64,000 nucleotides of DNA, taken from contig WSXX01000001.1 in NCBI GenBank assembly GCA_009773515.1, positions 124,001 to 188,000 of the forward strand, written 5' to 3'. The notes beneath the pieces are model-generated. The model saw nothing but the letters and a program-made list of their open reading frames with translations, was not told the DNA's origin and made no database searches. Shown one piece after another: positions 1 to 8,432 of this stretch. The stretch's first letter is position 1. Each line of letters opens with the position of its first letter. The DNA is from Bacteroidota bacterium (GTDB taxonomy: Bacteria; Bacteroidota; Bacteroidia; Bacteroidales; Lentimicrobiaceae). A program made the translations under genes and the position numbers.

Positions 1-320
1 TCACTTTTCCCGATCCTCAACCCACAAAAGCAAGAAAAAGGCTTACCTCTCCCATGTTTCTCAATCGATATGACAAGCTGTTGAAACCCGGAAGCATCAT
101 TCACCTGAAAACCGACAACCTCGATTTTTTTGAATTTACACTTTCAACCATTGCGGCAGAAGGACATACACTGCTGATGCATACTTTTGATCTTTACAAC
201 AGCAACCTCAACGAAGATGTGATGCTTACCCAAACCCATTACGAAAAAATTTTTCTGGCTCAGGGTGTGCCGATCAAATATCTGAGGTTCAGGCTAAAAA
301 CCAATGACGACAAAATCTGA
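1..320 (+). CDS. trmB: tRNA (guanine-N7-)-methyltransferase, C-terminal part
   Basis: Cut by the left window edge; the frame is open from base 3. TrmB makes m7G46 in the variable loop of tRNAs using S-adenosylmethionine, in the cytoplasm. The visible part starts in the family's conserved FPDP motif followed by a basic Lys/Arg stretch, then FLNRYDKLLKPGSIIHLKTDN, the usual segment leading to the TDN motif. The first in-frame ATG (base 54) lies inside this conserved block, so it is not the start. The 3' end overlaps the next gene by 17 bp, so the two are probably co-transcribed and translationally coupled. Function from family knowledge; truncation seen directly. Confidence 0.9.
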   Translation, partial: TFPDPQPTKARKRLTSPMFLNRYDKLLKPGSIIHLKTDNLDFFEFTLSTIAAEGHTLLMHTFDLYNSNLNEDVMLTQTHYEKIFLAQGVPIKYLRFRLKTNDDKI

Positions 321-660
321 GCATTCCAAAACGCCATCATTTTTCGAACTGGTTTATGAAGTGGTGAAACTGATTCCCAAAGGGCGGGTTACCTCTTATG
401 GAGCCATAGCTGCTTACCTTGGAAGCAAAGGTTCATCGCGCATGGTTGGCTGGGCAATGAATGCTTCACACTCAAATGTCACACAAATTCCGGCCCACCG
501 CGTGGTAAACCGCAATGGAATGCTCACCGGCAAATTTCATTTTGGCGACCCTGATCTGATGGCGCAACTGCTTATGAATGAAGGTGCAGAGATTGAAGAT
601 AACAGAATTGTAAATTTCAGTCAGATGTTCTGGGATCCGGCAAAGGAGATCAGGCTTTAA
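304..660 (+). CDS. Alkyltransferase-like protein (MGMT fold, no catalytic Cys)
   Basis: 118 aa, only the DNA-binding domain of O6-methylguanine-DNA methyltransferases. The motifs GRVTSYGAIA and RMVGWAMNAS (about residues 28-55) are the winged-helix and Arg-finger region. The active-site motif is PAHR at residues 63-66, where true transferases have PCHR, so the acceptor cysteine is alanine at position 64. Known alkyltransferase-like proteins bind alkylated guanine without repairing it and pass it to nucleotide excision repair; that role is inferred here. The ATG at 304 overlaps the trmB end. No catalytic Ada/Ogt homologue is in the window. Confidence 0.9.
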   Translation: MTTKSEHSKTPSFFELVYEVVKLIPKGRVTSYGAIAAYLGSKGSSRMVGWAMNASHSNVTQIPAHRVVNRNGMLTGKFHFGDPDLMAQLLMNEGAEIEDNRIVNFSQMFWDPAKEIRL

Positions 661-687
661 AAATACGCTTATTTATATTTAACGGCA

Positions 688-1701
688 CTATTTCACGGCC
701 GCAACCTTCATCCACTTATTGTCTTTCAGCACAAAGCCAGCTTTCTGCATAAGTGAGGCCACTTTTTCGGAAGAAACAACCAGCGACACCCCAGCCACAC
801 TCCGGTAATCCGTAGCTGCATAAACAGGTCCTGTGTAAGGAATAGCCGGATTATACTGCATTTCATGAATTTCAAACTCAGGCTTAAGCACATACAATGC
901 TTTTGCCGGCACTGAACGTGCTACACCGGCCAGCCCGAAACGCTTCGCTTCAATATCGTAAACCATAACAGGCGATCCGCTGTAACCTTCACTTAATGGA
1001 GCATCTGTGGCAAAAACCCCATCACTGCCTGATTTTCCAGCCACACCAGTAGTCAGCATAAAACGACCGGTAGGAAAACCTGCTATCCAGAGTTTATCAC
1101 CCCACTGCAGATCAGCGCATAATTTATGAGCGGCAGAAAGCGGATTTACATTACCAGCAATATTTTCAGCCTGCAACAATGCAAGATCAGAACTTTCATC
1201 GATGATCACTACTTTCATCTTAACTGCCCTTTCGGGAAAAGCAGCCTGCACCAGTGATGAGGTTTTTCGGGCTATAGACAGCACAAAACGATCACCATCA
1301 GCATCAGCCTTATTGTCCCATGATATTATTGTATCAGGGAAAGACACCGTGTGTGCACATGTCATCAGAAACATCGAACTATCATCCTGCGCAATAATAA
1401 ATGCTGTACCACTAAAAGATTCGTTGCGATTCACCCTTGCACGTATCTTTGCTAGAACAGAGGTATCTTCTGCCATATCAAGTGTTACCTGACTTCCGAT
1501 TTCAAATATACTGAGCTGATAATTTACAAAAGAGGTAAGCCTGATTACCGAACGGCTCATTGCAATGAACTGCTGCCGGGCCTGATCATCAGGAAATACT
1601 GATTCTAACTGTCCTGAAGAAAATTCCGGCTGCCGATGTTTAACCGTTTTGCATGAAGCCAGAAAAGTCATCAGAAAGAAAACAATCAGAACAAATTTCA
1701 T
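688..1701 (-). CDS. Trypsin-like serine protease lipoprotein
   Basis: 337 aa with a lipoprotein signal peptide ending LASC (Cys17). A chymotrypsin-fold (S1/HtrA-like) protease domain is suggested by MTCAHTV (His117), ESSDLALLQ (Asp172) and SEGYSGSPV (Ser241), a plausible complete triad. There is no PDZ domain, unlike HtrA/DegP; about 85 residues precede the protease core and about 90 follow it. Likely attached to a membrane facing the periplasm or the outside. Substrate unknown. It is convergent with the trmB/ATL pair and stands alone. I see no TAnnTTTG box upstream. Confidence 0.72.
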   Translation of the reverse strand: MKFVLIVFFLMTFLASCKTVKHRQPEFSSGQLESVFPDDQARQQFIAMSRSVIRLTSFVNYQLSIFEIGSQVTLDMAEDTSVLAKIRARVNRNESFSGTAFIIAQDDSSMFLMTCAHTVSFPDTIISWDNKADADGDRFVLSIARKTSSLVQAAFPERAVKMKVVIIDESSDLALLQAENIAGNVNPLSAAHKLCADLQWGDKLWIAGFPTGRFMLTTGVAGKSGSDGVFATDAPLSEGYSGSPVMVYDIEAKRFGLAGVARSVPAKALYVLKPEFEIHEMQYNPAIPYTGPVYAATDYRSVAGVSLVVSSEKVASLMQKAGFVLKDNKWMKVAAVK

Positions 1702-1759
1702 AAGGTCTGTTTTAAATCATTCAGATATCAAAGTCGATTAGTTATTAAAAATTGTCATC

Positions 1760-1818
1760 GTTCCGATAGCTATCGGAACCGCTCAGACTGACAGTCATCC
1801 TGAGCGGAGTCGAAGGAT
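1760..1818. repeat. Palindrome plus REP-like CTGAGCGGAGTCGAAG half-element
   Basis: GTTCCGATAGCTATCGGAAC at 1760-1779 is a perfect 20-bp palindrome. It is followed by CCGCTCAG (1779-1786) and CTGAGCGG (1800-1807), which can pair. The right arm continues as CTGAGCGGAGTCGAAGG, the arm sequence of the complete elements at 45085-45187 and 48595-48697. It sits in the 231-bp gap between two minus-strand genes, which otherwise holds nothing recognisable. Confidence 0.75.
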
Positions 1819-1932
1819 ACTTTTTTATTTTATATTCCATCCGAGGTCTTAACTAAACGACATTGATTCAGATATCTTAAATAACCTGCCATTTGCGGAA
1901 AATTACCGGTTTTCGTATCCGGGCAAACTGTC

Positions 1933-3222
1933 TCAGTACTTTACAAATCTGTGATATTCTGAACCCTGACTGCCGTGACAGCCAATCAGATATATGCCCG
2001 GATTGAAATTTTTAAGGTCAACAATCAGCTCTTTTTCCGGAGAAAGAAATTCCAGAAACTGTTTTCCGGTTATATCAGTTATGGTAACACGTAACATGGA
2101 AACATTTGCCGGCACAGGAATTCTGATAAAATCTCCTGCCGGATTCGGATAAGCAATGCCGGGCTGAAGCGGCAAAAGTGATTCTCCAAGTGTTTGTCCA
2201 TCCCAGCCTGCCATTCGTGCAAGCATCCACCACATTGCTTTGGCCAATCGAAGTGCGCCCCTTTGCCCGATGTGGTCACCATCCTCTGAATAGGTTCCAT
2301 CCAAATCGAGCATATTGTCGTCATGAATAAACGGGAAGGTCCGCTGGGTTCCGCCGAAATCTGTCCATGGAAGGGTTTTCTGATCTCCTGCATCGCTATA
2401 GCACAAAATATCGGCGTAATCAAACAATATCCTGTCGGAAGATGCAAGCACAAAGTCTTTCATGTATTGATGTTTGATGTTGCGCTGAAAACCGTTTTCG
2501 CTACGGTTGCTGTTTCCGTCAACCGGGCCGGTTGTAAAAAACATTTTTGTGGGATAAGCATTTTGCTGACAATAGTCCATGTAGTCCTGAGTCGCATTCA
2601 GGTAAGTATCCATACAAACGGAATTGTTGGTCGATGACTGATCTTCGGAATTAAGTCCCCAGCGCAGACTTCCTTCAGGCCCGCTGTAAGAACGGCCCGC
2701 CCAACGCACCTGATAAACAGGATCTGGAGTCCCGCCAGGCCAGTTGTCGGAAGTCATATCCCAGCACCAGCCGAAACCCATGGCGGCAATCTGAAGATTG
2801 TTGGTATTGCAGTAAGTAAGATGCGCTTTTGTTCGTGCAATTGCTGTAGCATTGGTAAACCAGTCTTCTTCGCCGTAGTTATAAATCCAACCACTTGCTG
2901 AATTAAAATCGCCCCAGGTGGCACGACTCATTCGCATATACTGATCGGTATAACCCTCGGGAGTCCCTGATTCACGGATATTCACCTGAAAACGGGAATC
3001 TGCACTTTCGAGCAGCTGACATCCGATCCGGAAACCCTTTGAATGGGATTCTCCGGCAACAATTACCCACATTTTTTTTACCTCATCAATCCAGACCTGA
3101 GGTATTTTGTCATACTCATCAACAACTGTGTGATCAGCAATAATCTGTGAGAAGACAGGGGGTGATTTTGCAATCAGCAAAAACACAAAAAGGATTGACG
3201 GAAGTAAAAAACGATTTTTCAT
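1933..3222 (-). CDS. Secreted SGNH-hydrolase-like protein with T9SS sorting domain
   Basis: 429 aa. An N-terminal signal peptide ends near PPVFSQ (residue 26). VIVAGESHSKG (residues 53-63) resembles the nucleophile block of SGNH/GDSL hydrolases, and EDGDHIGQRGALRLA (about 317-331) resembles the C-terminal Asp-x-x-His block, so an esterase-like fold is plausible but unproven. The last 75 residues start IAYPNPAGD and end with a Gly/Tyr/Lys-rich strand, the pattern of type A type IX sorting domains, predicting export across the outer membrane. Cys-rich and Trp-rich middle. Substrate unknown. A minus-strand promoter box lies at 3298-3305. Confidence 0.72.
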   Translation of the reverse strand: MKNRFLLPSILFVFLLIAKSPPVFSQIIADHTVVDEYDKIPQVWIDEVKKMWVIVAGESHSKGFRIGCQLLESADSRFQVNIRESGTPEGYTDQYMRMSRATWGDFNSASGWIYNYGEEDWFTNATAIARTKAHLTYCNTNNLQIAAMGFGWCWDMTSDNWPGGTPDPVYQVRWAGRSYSGPEGSLRWGLNSEDQSSTNNSVCMDTYLNATQDYMDYCQQNAYPTKMFFTTGPVDGNSNRSENGFQRNIKHQYMKDFVLASSDRILFDYADILCYSDAGDQKTLPWTDFGGTQRTFPFIHDDNMLDLDGTYSEDGDHIGQRGALRLAKAMWWMLARMAGWDGQTLGESLLPLQPGIAYPNPAGDFIRIPVPANVSMLRVTITDITGKQFLEFLSPEKELIVDLKNFNPGIYLIGCHGSQGSEYHRFVKY

Positions 3223-3297
3223 AATTTTCTATTTACTGTTGGCTAAACTCAAAAATAAAGCACTCAATTGATGAATTTCCAGATAAAAACATCTGTA

Positions 3298-3305
3298 CAA
3301 AGTTA
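3298..3305 (-). promoter_or_regulatory. Bacteroidetes -7 box TAACTTTG
   Basis: Read on the minus strand this is TAACTTTG, an exact TAnnTTTG match, about 76 bp upstream of the start of the sorting-domain protein at 3222. Confidence 0.5.
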
Positions 3306-3379
3306 ATTCAACTCAGATTAAAAGGCAAGGCATTGCGAAACCCTTCAATTTACCCTAAAGTCATCAAAACCGCTTGCTT

Positions 3380-4396
3380 TTACCTTATCTCTTCAGTACC
3401 ATCTGCATATTTTGCAAACCTTCCTTGTTTGTGGGGATGCACATTGTCATAACGGGTCCATGGCCAACCGCCAAATTGTGTCAGCCGGTAATCAGCGATT
3501 GCCTGATGAATTTCGGCGGCGGTGTTCATTACAAAAGGGCCATGCTGCATAACCGGCTCATTGATGGGCATTGCCTGCAACAACAACAACCAGGCATCTG
3601 AGTTGCCATTCTCAATAATCACTGAGCCATCAGCCAAAAGTTCAAGTGAATGATATGGGCTGACAGGAATTCCGGCAACAATTATTTGAGAACCTTTATA
3701 AAAATAAAGAGATCTATTAACTCCGGCAGAAGCCTGAGGTACAATCCATTGAGCCCCAGCCTCCATTTTTATCAGCCAGATTCCCACTTCATTTGAAGGA
3801 TTGGCCGCCCAGGAATCCGGGGCTGGTGATGGTGCAGAAATATTGCCGATATTGCCCGCAATCAATTTAACTTCCGTTGATTTTCCCTTTTCATCTTTTT
3901 CGGAATAAACAGGAATTTCTTCTGCCCAAAGCATCTTGAAATGAGGCTTTACAAACTTGCTGACTTTGGGAAGATTCAACCAAATCTGAAATAACTCCAG
4001 GGTATTGGATTTATCCTGATTTAAAAGCGGAAACATTTCAGCATGTTGTAAACCCGATCCGGCTGTCATCCATTGCACATCGCCGCCACCATATCTTCCG
4101 GCAGCACCATGTGAATCAGAGTGATCAACAAATCCATTTAGAACAACTGTTACAGTTTCAAATCCCCTGTGCGGATGGGCAGGAAACCCCGGAATTTTTT
4201 CACCATGATACATGCGCCAGCCATCTTTTGTGGTAAAATCCTGCCCGAGATTGCGTCCGGACAGAGATGCCGCCGGCCCCATTTCATCGTTTCCTGCAGG
4301 GTAATTATCAAGATGATGAACACAAAATAAAAAAGGATCACGGGTTTCCCAGGTGAATCCAAGAGGTTTGATGTTAGTGATGAATCTATTGTACAT
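3380..4396 (-). CDS. Pirin-family cupin protein
   Basis: 338 aa. The N-terminal pirin domain shows HPHRGFETVTVVL, then DHSDSHG, GGGDVQWMTAGSG and LQHAEM, the metal-binding His/Glu cupin motifs. A Pirin_C domain occupies the second half (SLYFYKGSQIIVAG onward). Pirins are non-haem iron proteins; some homologues have quercetin dioxygenase activity, others act as regulators, and the role here cannot be read from sequence. No signal peptide, so cytoplasmic. The start at 4396 is the only ATG that keeps the full N-terminal domain. Monocistronic as far as visible. Confidence 0.88.
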   Translation of the reverse strand: MYNRFITNIKPLGFTWETRDPFLFCVHHLDNYPAGNDEMGPAASLSGRNLGQDFTTKDGWRMYHGEKIPGFPAHPHRGFETVTVVLNGFVDHSDSHGAAGRYGGGDVQWMTAGSGLQHAEMFPLLNQDKSNTLELFQIWLNLPKVSKFVKPHFKMLWAEEIPVYSEKDEKGKSTEVKLIAGNIGNISAPSPAPDSWAANPSNEVGIWLIKMEAGAQWIVPQASAGVNRSLYFYKGSQIIVAGIPVSPYHSLELLADGSVIIENGNSDAWLLLLQAMPINEPVMQHGPFVMNTAAEIHQAIADYRLTQFGGWPWTRYDNVHPHKQGRFAKYADGTEEIR

Positions 4397-4621
4397 TTTT
4401 CAATTTTTTTCATCAGAAAGGTACAAATTTTTGTGCAGCCTGATTATTAAAAAACCGTAAAAATTCAAGATAAAAAATATACCCGTACTCATGAATCCAG
4501 AACAAGAAAGCGAAAAACAAAGCCCTCTCCAAAGATCCTTCTCCTTCAAACAACATTGCAGATTCGCTCGATTGATGGGTCTGGCTTTCGGGACTTCACT
4601 CCGGTGCTCACTATAAATAAG

Positions 4622-4629
4622 TATCTTTG
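4622..4629 (+). promoter_or_regulatory. Bacteroidetes -7 box TATCTTTG
   Basis: Exact TAnnTTTG match 22 bp upstream of the ABC-F start at 4652, leaving a leader of roughly 15-20 nt. Confidence 0.6.
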
Positions 4630-4651
4630 CCGCCTTATTTAAAAAATCATA

Positions 4652-6301
4652 ATGATCTCAGTTGACGGACTAACGGTTGAATTTGGCGGCACTACGCTGT
4701 TTAAAGATGTTTCTTTTGCAATAAACGATAAAGACAGAATTGCACTCATGGGCAAAAATGGAGCGGGCAAATCGACCCTGCTCAAAATTATTGCCGGCGC
4801 AAAAACACCTTCGCGTGGTAAGATTTCAGCTCCACAGGACGCGGTGATTGCTTACCTGCCTCAGCATTTACTTACCGAAGACAACCGCACTGTTTTTGAA
4901 GAAGCAGCGCAGGCTTTTGCCCATGTGCATAGCATGGAGCGGGAAATTGAAGATCTTAACCTGCAGCTCAATTCACGTTCCGACTACGAATCACCGGAGT
5001 ATTACGAACTGATCGAAAAAGTTTCAACGCTCAGCGAGAAATTCTACTCAATTGAAGATATAAATTACGATGCTGAAGTCGAAAAAATATTGATCGGACT
5101 GGGCTTTCTCAGAAGCGATTTTACGCGCCCGACCGGCGAATTCAGCGGAGGCTGGCGTATGCGCATTGAGCTGGCTAAAATCCTGCTTCAGAAACCGGAC
5201 CTTATCCTGCTTGATGAGCCCACCAATCACATGGACATCGAATCCATACAATGGTTCGAAGATTTCCTGATCAACAGTGCAAAAGCTGTAATTGTGATTT
5301 CGCACGACAAGGCATTTGTTGACAACATCACCACCCGAACCATTGAAGTGACCATGGGCCGGATTTACGATTATAAAGTCAATTACTCATCCTACCTGCA
5401 ATTGCGCCTCGAAAGACGTGAGCAACAGCAAAAACAGTTCGACGAACAGCAGAAATTCATTTCTGACAATCAGGACTTTATCGACCGTTTCAGGGGAACA
5501 TTTTCAAAGACCAATCAGGTGCAATCACGGGTAAAGATGCTCGAGAAGCTTGATATTATTGAAGTGGACGAGGAAGACAATTCTTCGCTGCGTTTAAAGT
5601 TCCCTCCTTCTCCCCGCTCGGGAAGCTATCCGGTAATTCTTGAAGATCTGGCGAAACACTATGGCGATCACACTGTGTTTTCAGGCGCTTCATTCAACAT
5701 AACCCGTGGTGAAAGGGTTGCTTTTGTCGGAAAAAACGGAGAAGGAAAATCAACTTTGGTAAAGTGCATCATGGGCGAAACCGATTACAACGGCAAGCTC
5801 AGCATCGGACACAACACCCTGATCGGCTATTTTGCGCAGAATGAAGCATCATTGCTCGACGAAGAAATTACAGTATTCCAAACCATTGACGATGTTGCCA
5901 AAGGCGATATCCGGACAAAAATTCGAGACATTCTCGGTGCATTTATGTTTGGTGGCGATAGTTGGGATAAAAAAGTAAAAGTGCTTTCGGGCGGCGAACG
6001 AACCAGACTTGCGATGATCAAATTGTTGCTCGAACCCGTGAATCTGCTGATCCTTGATGAGCCAACCAATCATCTCGACATCAAAACCAAAGATATCCTG
6101 AAAAGTGCTTTACAGGATTACGACGGCACACTGATACTGGTATCCCACGACCGCGATTTTCTTAACGGACTGGTAAACAAGGTTTTTGAATTCGGCAACA
6201 AGCAGATAAAAGAGCATTTGGGTGACATCAACAGTTTCCTGGCAAAGAAAAAACTGGAAAATCTAAAAGAACTGGAGAGAAAAGCGAAAAACGAAAAGTG
6301 A
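4652..6301 (+). CDS. ABC-F family ATPase (duplicated nucleotide-binding domains)
   Basis: 549 aa, two ABC domains in one chain without membrane segments, as in ABC-F translation factors (Uup/EttA/YdiF type). First domain: Walker A GKNGAGKST (34-42), signature FSGGWRMRIELA, Walker B LILLDEPTNHMD. A charged linker rich in Gln/Lys/Arg follows (about 245-300). Second domain: GKNGEGKST, LSGGERTRLA and LLILDEPTNHLD. The tail is Lys/Glu-rich (KKKLENLKELERKAK). Members bind the ribosomal E site or protect ribosomes; which role applies here is unknown. The promoter box at 4622 fixes the 5' end. The 400 bp downstream hold only short repeats. Confidence 0.9.
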   Translation: MISVDGLTVEFGGTTLFKDVSFAINDKDRIALMGKNGAGKSTLLKIIAGAKTPSRGKISAPQDAVIAYLPQHLLTEDNRTVFEEAAQAFAHVHSMEREIEDLNLQLNSRSDYESPEYYELIEKVSTLSEKFYSIEDINYDAEVEKILIGLGFLRSDFTRPTGEFSGGWRMRIELAKILLQKPDLILLDEPTNHMDIESIQWFEDFLINSAKAVIVISHDKAFVDNITTRTIEVTMGRIYDYKVNYSSYLQLRLERREQQQKQFDEQQKFISDNQDFIDRFRGTFSKTNQVQSRVKMLEKLDIIEVDEEDNSSLRLKFPPSPRSGSYPVILEDLAKHYGDHTVFSGASFNITRGERVAFVGKNGEGKSTLVKCIMGETDYNGKLSIGHNTLIGYFAQNEASLLDEEITVFQTIDDVAKGDIRTKIRDILGAFMFGGDSWDKKVKVLSGGERTRLAMIKLLLEPVNLLILDEPTNHLDIKTKDILKSALQDYDGTLILVSHDRDFLNGLVNKVFEFGNKQIKEHLGDINSFLAKKKLENLKELERKAKNEK

Positions 6302-6445
6302 AAAACGAAAATTTTTTGAGTGAAAAATAAAAAATACGAAATCAACATAATCCGAAATCAGTTTTTAAAGAAGATATAACAAGACTTAAGGAGACCTGTT
6401 AGATCTACGCGAAATCCGAAATCCAAATTCTGATTGAAAAAAGAA

Positions 6446-6586
6446 GACCTCACAAGTTTGAAGCCTGTCCACCTCGGGCGGAAAAATTTGTCAGGTCATT
6501 ACAATATCCGAAATATAAAATCTTAAATCCGAATTCCGCACAAAAGAAAAGAAGACCTCACAAGTCGGAAGAAGACTTGTTAGGTC
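6446..6586. repeat. Two inverted GACCTCACAAGT hairpins in a 400-bp gap
   Basis: GACCTCACAAGTC (6554-6566) pairs with GACTTGTTAGGTC (6574-6586) with one mismatch. A looser copy has GACCTCACAAGTTT (6446-6459) opposite AAATTTGTCAGGTC (6484-6497), with a CCTGTCCACCTCGGGCGG segment between the arms. A partial arm, GGAGACCTGTTAGATC, sits near 6391. These look like dispersed palindromic repeats. The rest of 6302-6701 holds only the AT-rich heptamer array and no gene. Confidence 0.65.
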
Positions 6587-6606
6587 AATCCGAATTCCAA
6601 AATCAA

Positions 6607-6655
6607 AAATTGGAAATTAGAAATTAGAAATTGGAAATTGGAAATTAGAAATTAT
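6607..6655 (+). repeat. Heptanucleotide tandem repeat AAATTRG x7
   Basis: Seven uninterrupted 7-bp units (AAATTGG, AAATTAG; last AAATTAT) immediately before the Mrp gene. A near -7 box, TATCTTTA, follows at 6663-6670. Confidence 0.85.
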
Positions 6656-6701
6656 AAACCCTTATCTTTACCAATTCTAAATTAACCCAAAAAACACTAC
6701 C

Positions 6702-7802
6702 ATGTCTATCACCAATGAACATGTAATCAATGCCTTACGCACTGTCAACGATCCCGATCTTCATCGGGACCTCGTAACATTGAATATGATTGAAGATGTT
6801 AAAGTTGACGGAAAAAAGATATCCTTCAAAGTTGTGCTTACCACACCGGCTTGTCCGCTGAAAGATAAAATAAAGCAGGATTGCATCAACGCCATTCAGC
6901 AACTGGTTGATCCCTGGGCTGAAATCAATATAGAAATGACTTCTCGCGTGACTACCCGCAGGGCCGACAAACAACCTCTGCTTCAGGGTGTTAAAAACAT
7001 CATCGCGGTTGCTTCGGGCAAGGGCGGTGTTGGAAAATCAACGGTAGCGGCCAACCTTGCTGTTGCGCTCGGGCGTACAGGTGCTAAAGTCGGTCTGATT
7101 GATGCAGACATTTATGGACCTTCGGTTCCGCTGATGTTCAATGAAGTCAACACCAAACCCCACGCCATTGAAAAAAACGGGAAAACCCTGGTTGTGCCCA
7201 TTGAAAAACATGGAATCAAGATTCTGTCGGTTGGCTTTTTTGTTGATCCTGCAAAAGCACTGGTATGGCGCGGTCCTATGGCCAGCAACGCACTTACCCA
7301 GCTATTCAGCGAAGCCGACTGGGGCGAACTTGATTATATGGTGATTGATATGCCTCCCGGAACCGGAGACATTCATCTTACCATAGTTCAGCAACTCCCG
7401 GTTACAGGCGTATGTATAGTCACAACCCCGCAGGAGGTAGCACTTGCCGATGCGCGCAAAGCCATTGGCATGTTTACGCAAGATAGCATAAATGTTCCCA
7501 TACTCGGATTAATAGAAAATATGGCCTGGTTTACCCCGGCTGAACTTCCTGAAAATAAATATTTTATCTTCGGAAAAGACGGGGGAAAAAAACTTGCCGA
7601 AACACACAATATTCCGCTACTTGGTCAGATTCCGCTGGTGCAGGGTATTTGTGAATCAGGCGATAGCGGCAATCCGATTGCCCTTGATTTCAGTTCACCG
7701 GTTTCAGCAGCTTTCAGCGAATTGGCAGAAAAAACAGCCCAACAGGTTGCCATCCGCAATGCAACTCTGGAAGCCACTAAGATTGTTGAGATTACAAAAT
7801 AA
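6702..7802 (+). CDS. apbC: Mrp/ApbC-type Fe-S cluster carrier ATPase
   Basis: 366 aa. An N-terminal MIP18/DUF59 domain (about 1-85) has the TPACP motif with Cys51. A ParA/MinD-type ATPase domain has the deviant Walker A SGKGGVGKS (105-113), LIDADIYGPS and VIDMPPGTGD. Mrp proteins bind and deliver Fe-S clusters in an ATP-dependent way. The region after LIENM, where many Mrp proteins carry the bridging CxxC, reads AWFTPAELPENK and has no cysteine pair. It is followed 32 bp downstream by a NifU-domain gene, consistent with a shared Fe-S operon. Confidence 0.9.
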   Translation: MSITNEHVINALRTVNDPDLHRDLVTLNMIEDVKVDGKKISFKVVLTTPACPLKDKIKQDCINAIQQLVDPWAEINIEMTSRVTTRRADKQPLLQGVKNIIAVASGKGGVGKSTVAANLAVALGRTGAKVGLIDADIYGPSVPLMFNEVNTKPHAIEKNGKTLVVPIEKHGIKILSVGFFVDPAKALVWRGPMASNALTQLFSEADWGELDYMVIDMPPGTGDIHLTIVQQLPVTGVCIVTTPQEVALADARKAIGMFTQDSINVPILGLIENMAWFTPAELPENKYFIFGKDGGKKLAETHNIPLLGQIPLVQGICESGDSGNPIALDFSSPVSAAFSELAEKTAQQVAIRNATLEATKIVEITK

Positions 7803-7834
7803 CAATTAGTCAATTAACTCAAAACAAACATAAC

Positions 7835-8080
7835 ATGTCAAATCACGAAGAACTCACTGTAAAAGTTAAAAACATTTTAGAGCAAATCCGCCCCTATCTG
7901 CAGGCCGATGGCGGTGACATCAGCTTTGTGGAACTTACCGAAGATAAAGTGGTAAATGTTGAATTGCAGGGAGCCTGCGGTTCATGCCCTTATAGCCGGA
8001 TGACCCTGAAAAACGGAGTAGAAGAAGCCGTAAGAAAAGCACTTCCGGAGATTAAATCGGTGGAAGCGGTGAATATTTAA
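7835..8080 (+). CDS. NifU-domain Fe-S scaffold protein
   Basis: 81 aa, a single C-terminal-type NifU domain: IRPYLQADGGDISFVEL, then GACGSCPYSRMTLKNGVE with the cluster-binding Cys48 and Cys51, ending LPEIKSVEAVN. NifU/Nfu domains assemble or carry 4Fe-4S clusters for target proteins in the cytoplasm. Full length for a stand-alone domain. It lies just downstream of the Mrp-type carrier in the same orientation, so both are probably transcribed together, ending at the hairpin at 8107. Confidence 0.92.
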   Translation: MSNHEELTVKVKNILEQIRPYLQADGGDISFVELTEDKVVNVELQGACGSCPYSRMTLKNGVEEAVRKALPEIKSVEAVNI

Positions 8081-8106
8081 CCTGGAATCAAAGATTTATG
8101 AGAATT

Positions 8107-8133
8107 TCAAGCTCTTTTGAAAGCTTGATTTTC
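8107..8133 (+). terminator. Possible intrinsic terminator after nifU
   Basis: TCAAGCT (8107-8113) and AGCTTGA (8122-8128) form a perfect 7-bp stem with an 8-nt loop, followed by TTTTCT. It begins 27 bp after the NifU stop codon. Confidence 0.5.
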
Positions 8134-8143
8134 TGAAATTGCA

Positions 8144-8183
8144 ACAGCCCCAAAGTCTTTCTTTGAGAAGTCTTTGGGGCTGT
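8144..8183. other. Strong hairpin, 12-bp perfect stem
   Basis: ACAGCCCCAAAG (8144-8155) is the exact reverse complement of CTTTGGGGCTGT (8172-8183), with a 16-nt loop. No T-run follows, so it is more likely a back-up or bidirectional terminator, or an RNA structure, than a canonical terminator. The rest of the 8081-8432 gap is AT-rich with no gene. Confidence 0.7.
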
Positions 8184-8369
8184 GAAATTATGTTATTGAC
8201 TCAAAACAAGTTGTTGCCACCACCAATGGAAGTTATCTTTCATTGTAAATGGAATAATGGCTTTGCATTTCGAAAATTTATACCAAACAAGAAAAATATC
8301 AAATACTTGTCGGCATTCTACTATGTATTTTAATCATAAACAGAAGTTTGAATGCACATTTTTCGATCC

Positions 8370-8425
8370 AAAACGAAAATAGTTATTACTTTTTTCGTTT
8401 TCAAACGAGAAAAGTCATATTTTTG
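8370..8425 (+). promoter_or_regulatory. Promoter with candidate operator for DUF4143 ATPase
   Basis: AAAACGAAAA (8370-8379) is repeated as its exact inverse TTTTCGTTTT (8392-8401), which is followed at once by a third, imperfect arm AAACGAG (8403-8409). The -7 box TATTTTTG (8418-8425) lies 8 bp further on. The arms thus cover the -33 region, where a repressor could block transcription. The protein that binds is unknown. Confidence 0.55.
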
Positions 8426-8432
8426 CATAATC

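Noticed and set aside
1202-1492. Antisense open frame within the protease lipoprotein
   Set aside because: It lies wholly opposite a well-supported gene and resembles no protein; the same holds for the antisense frames within secA, priA, ravA and the kinase.
8139-8333. 64-codon open frame after nifU
   Set aside because: It runs through the 12-bp-stem hairpin and has no recognisable protein character.
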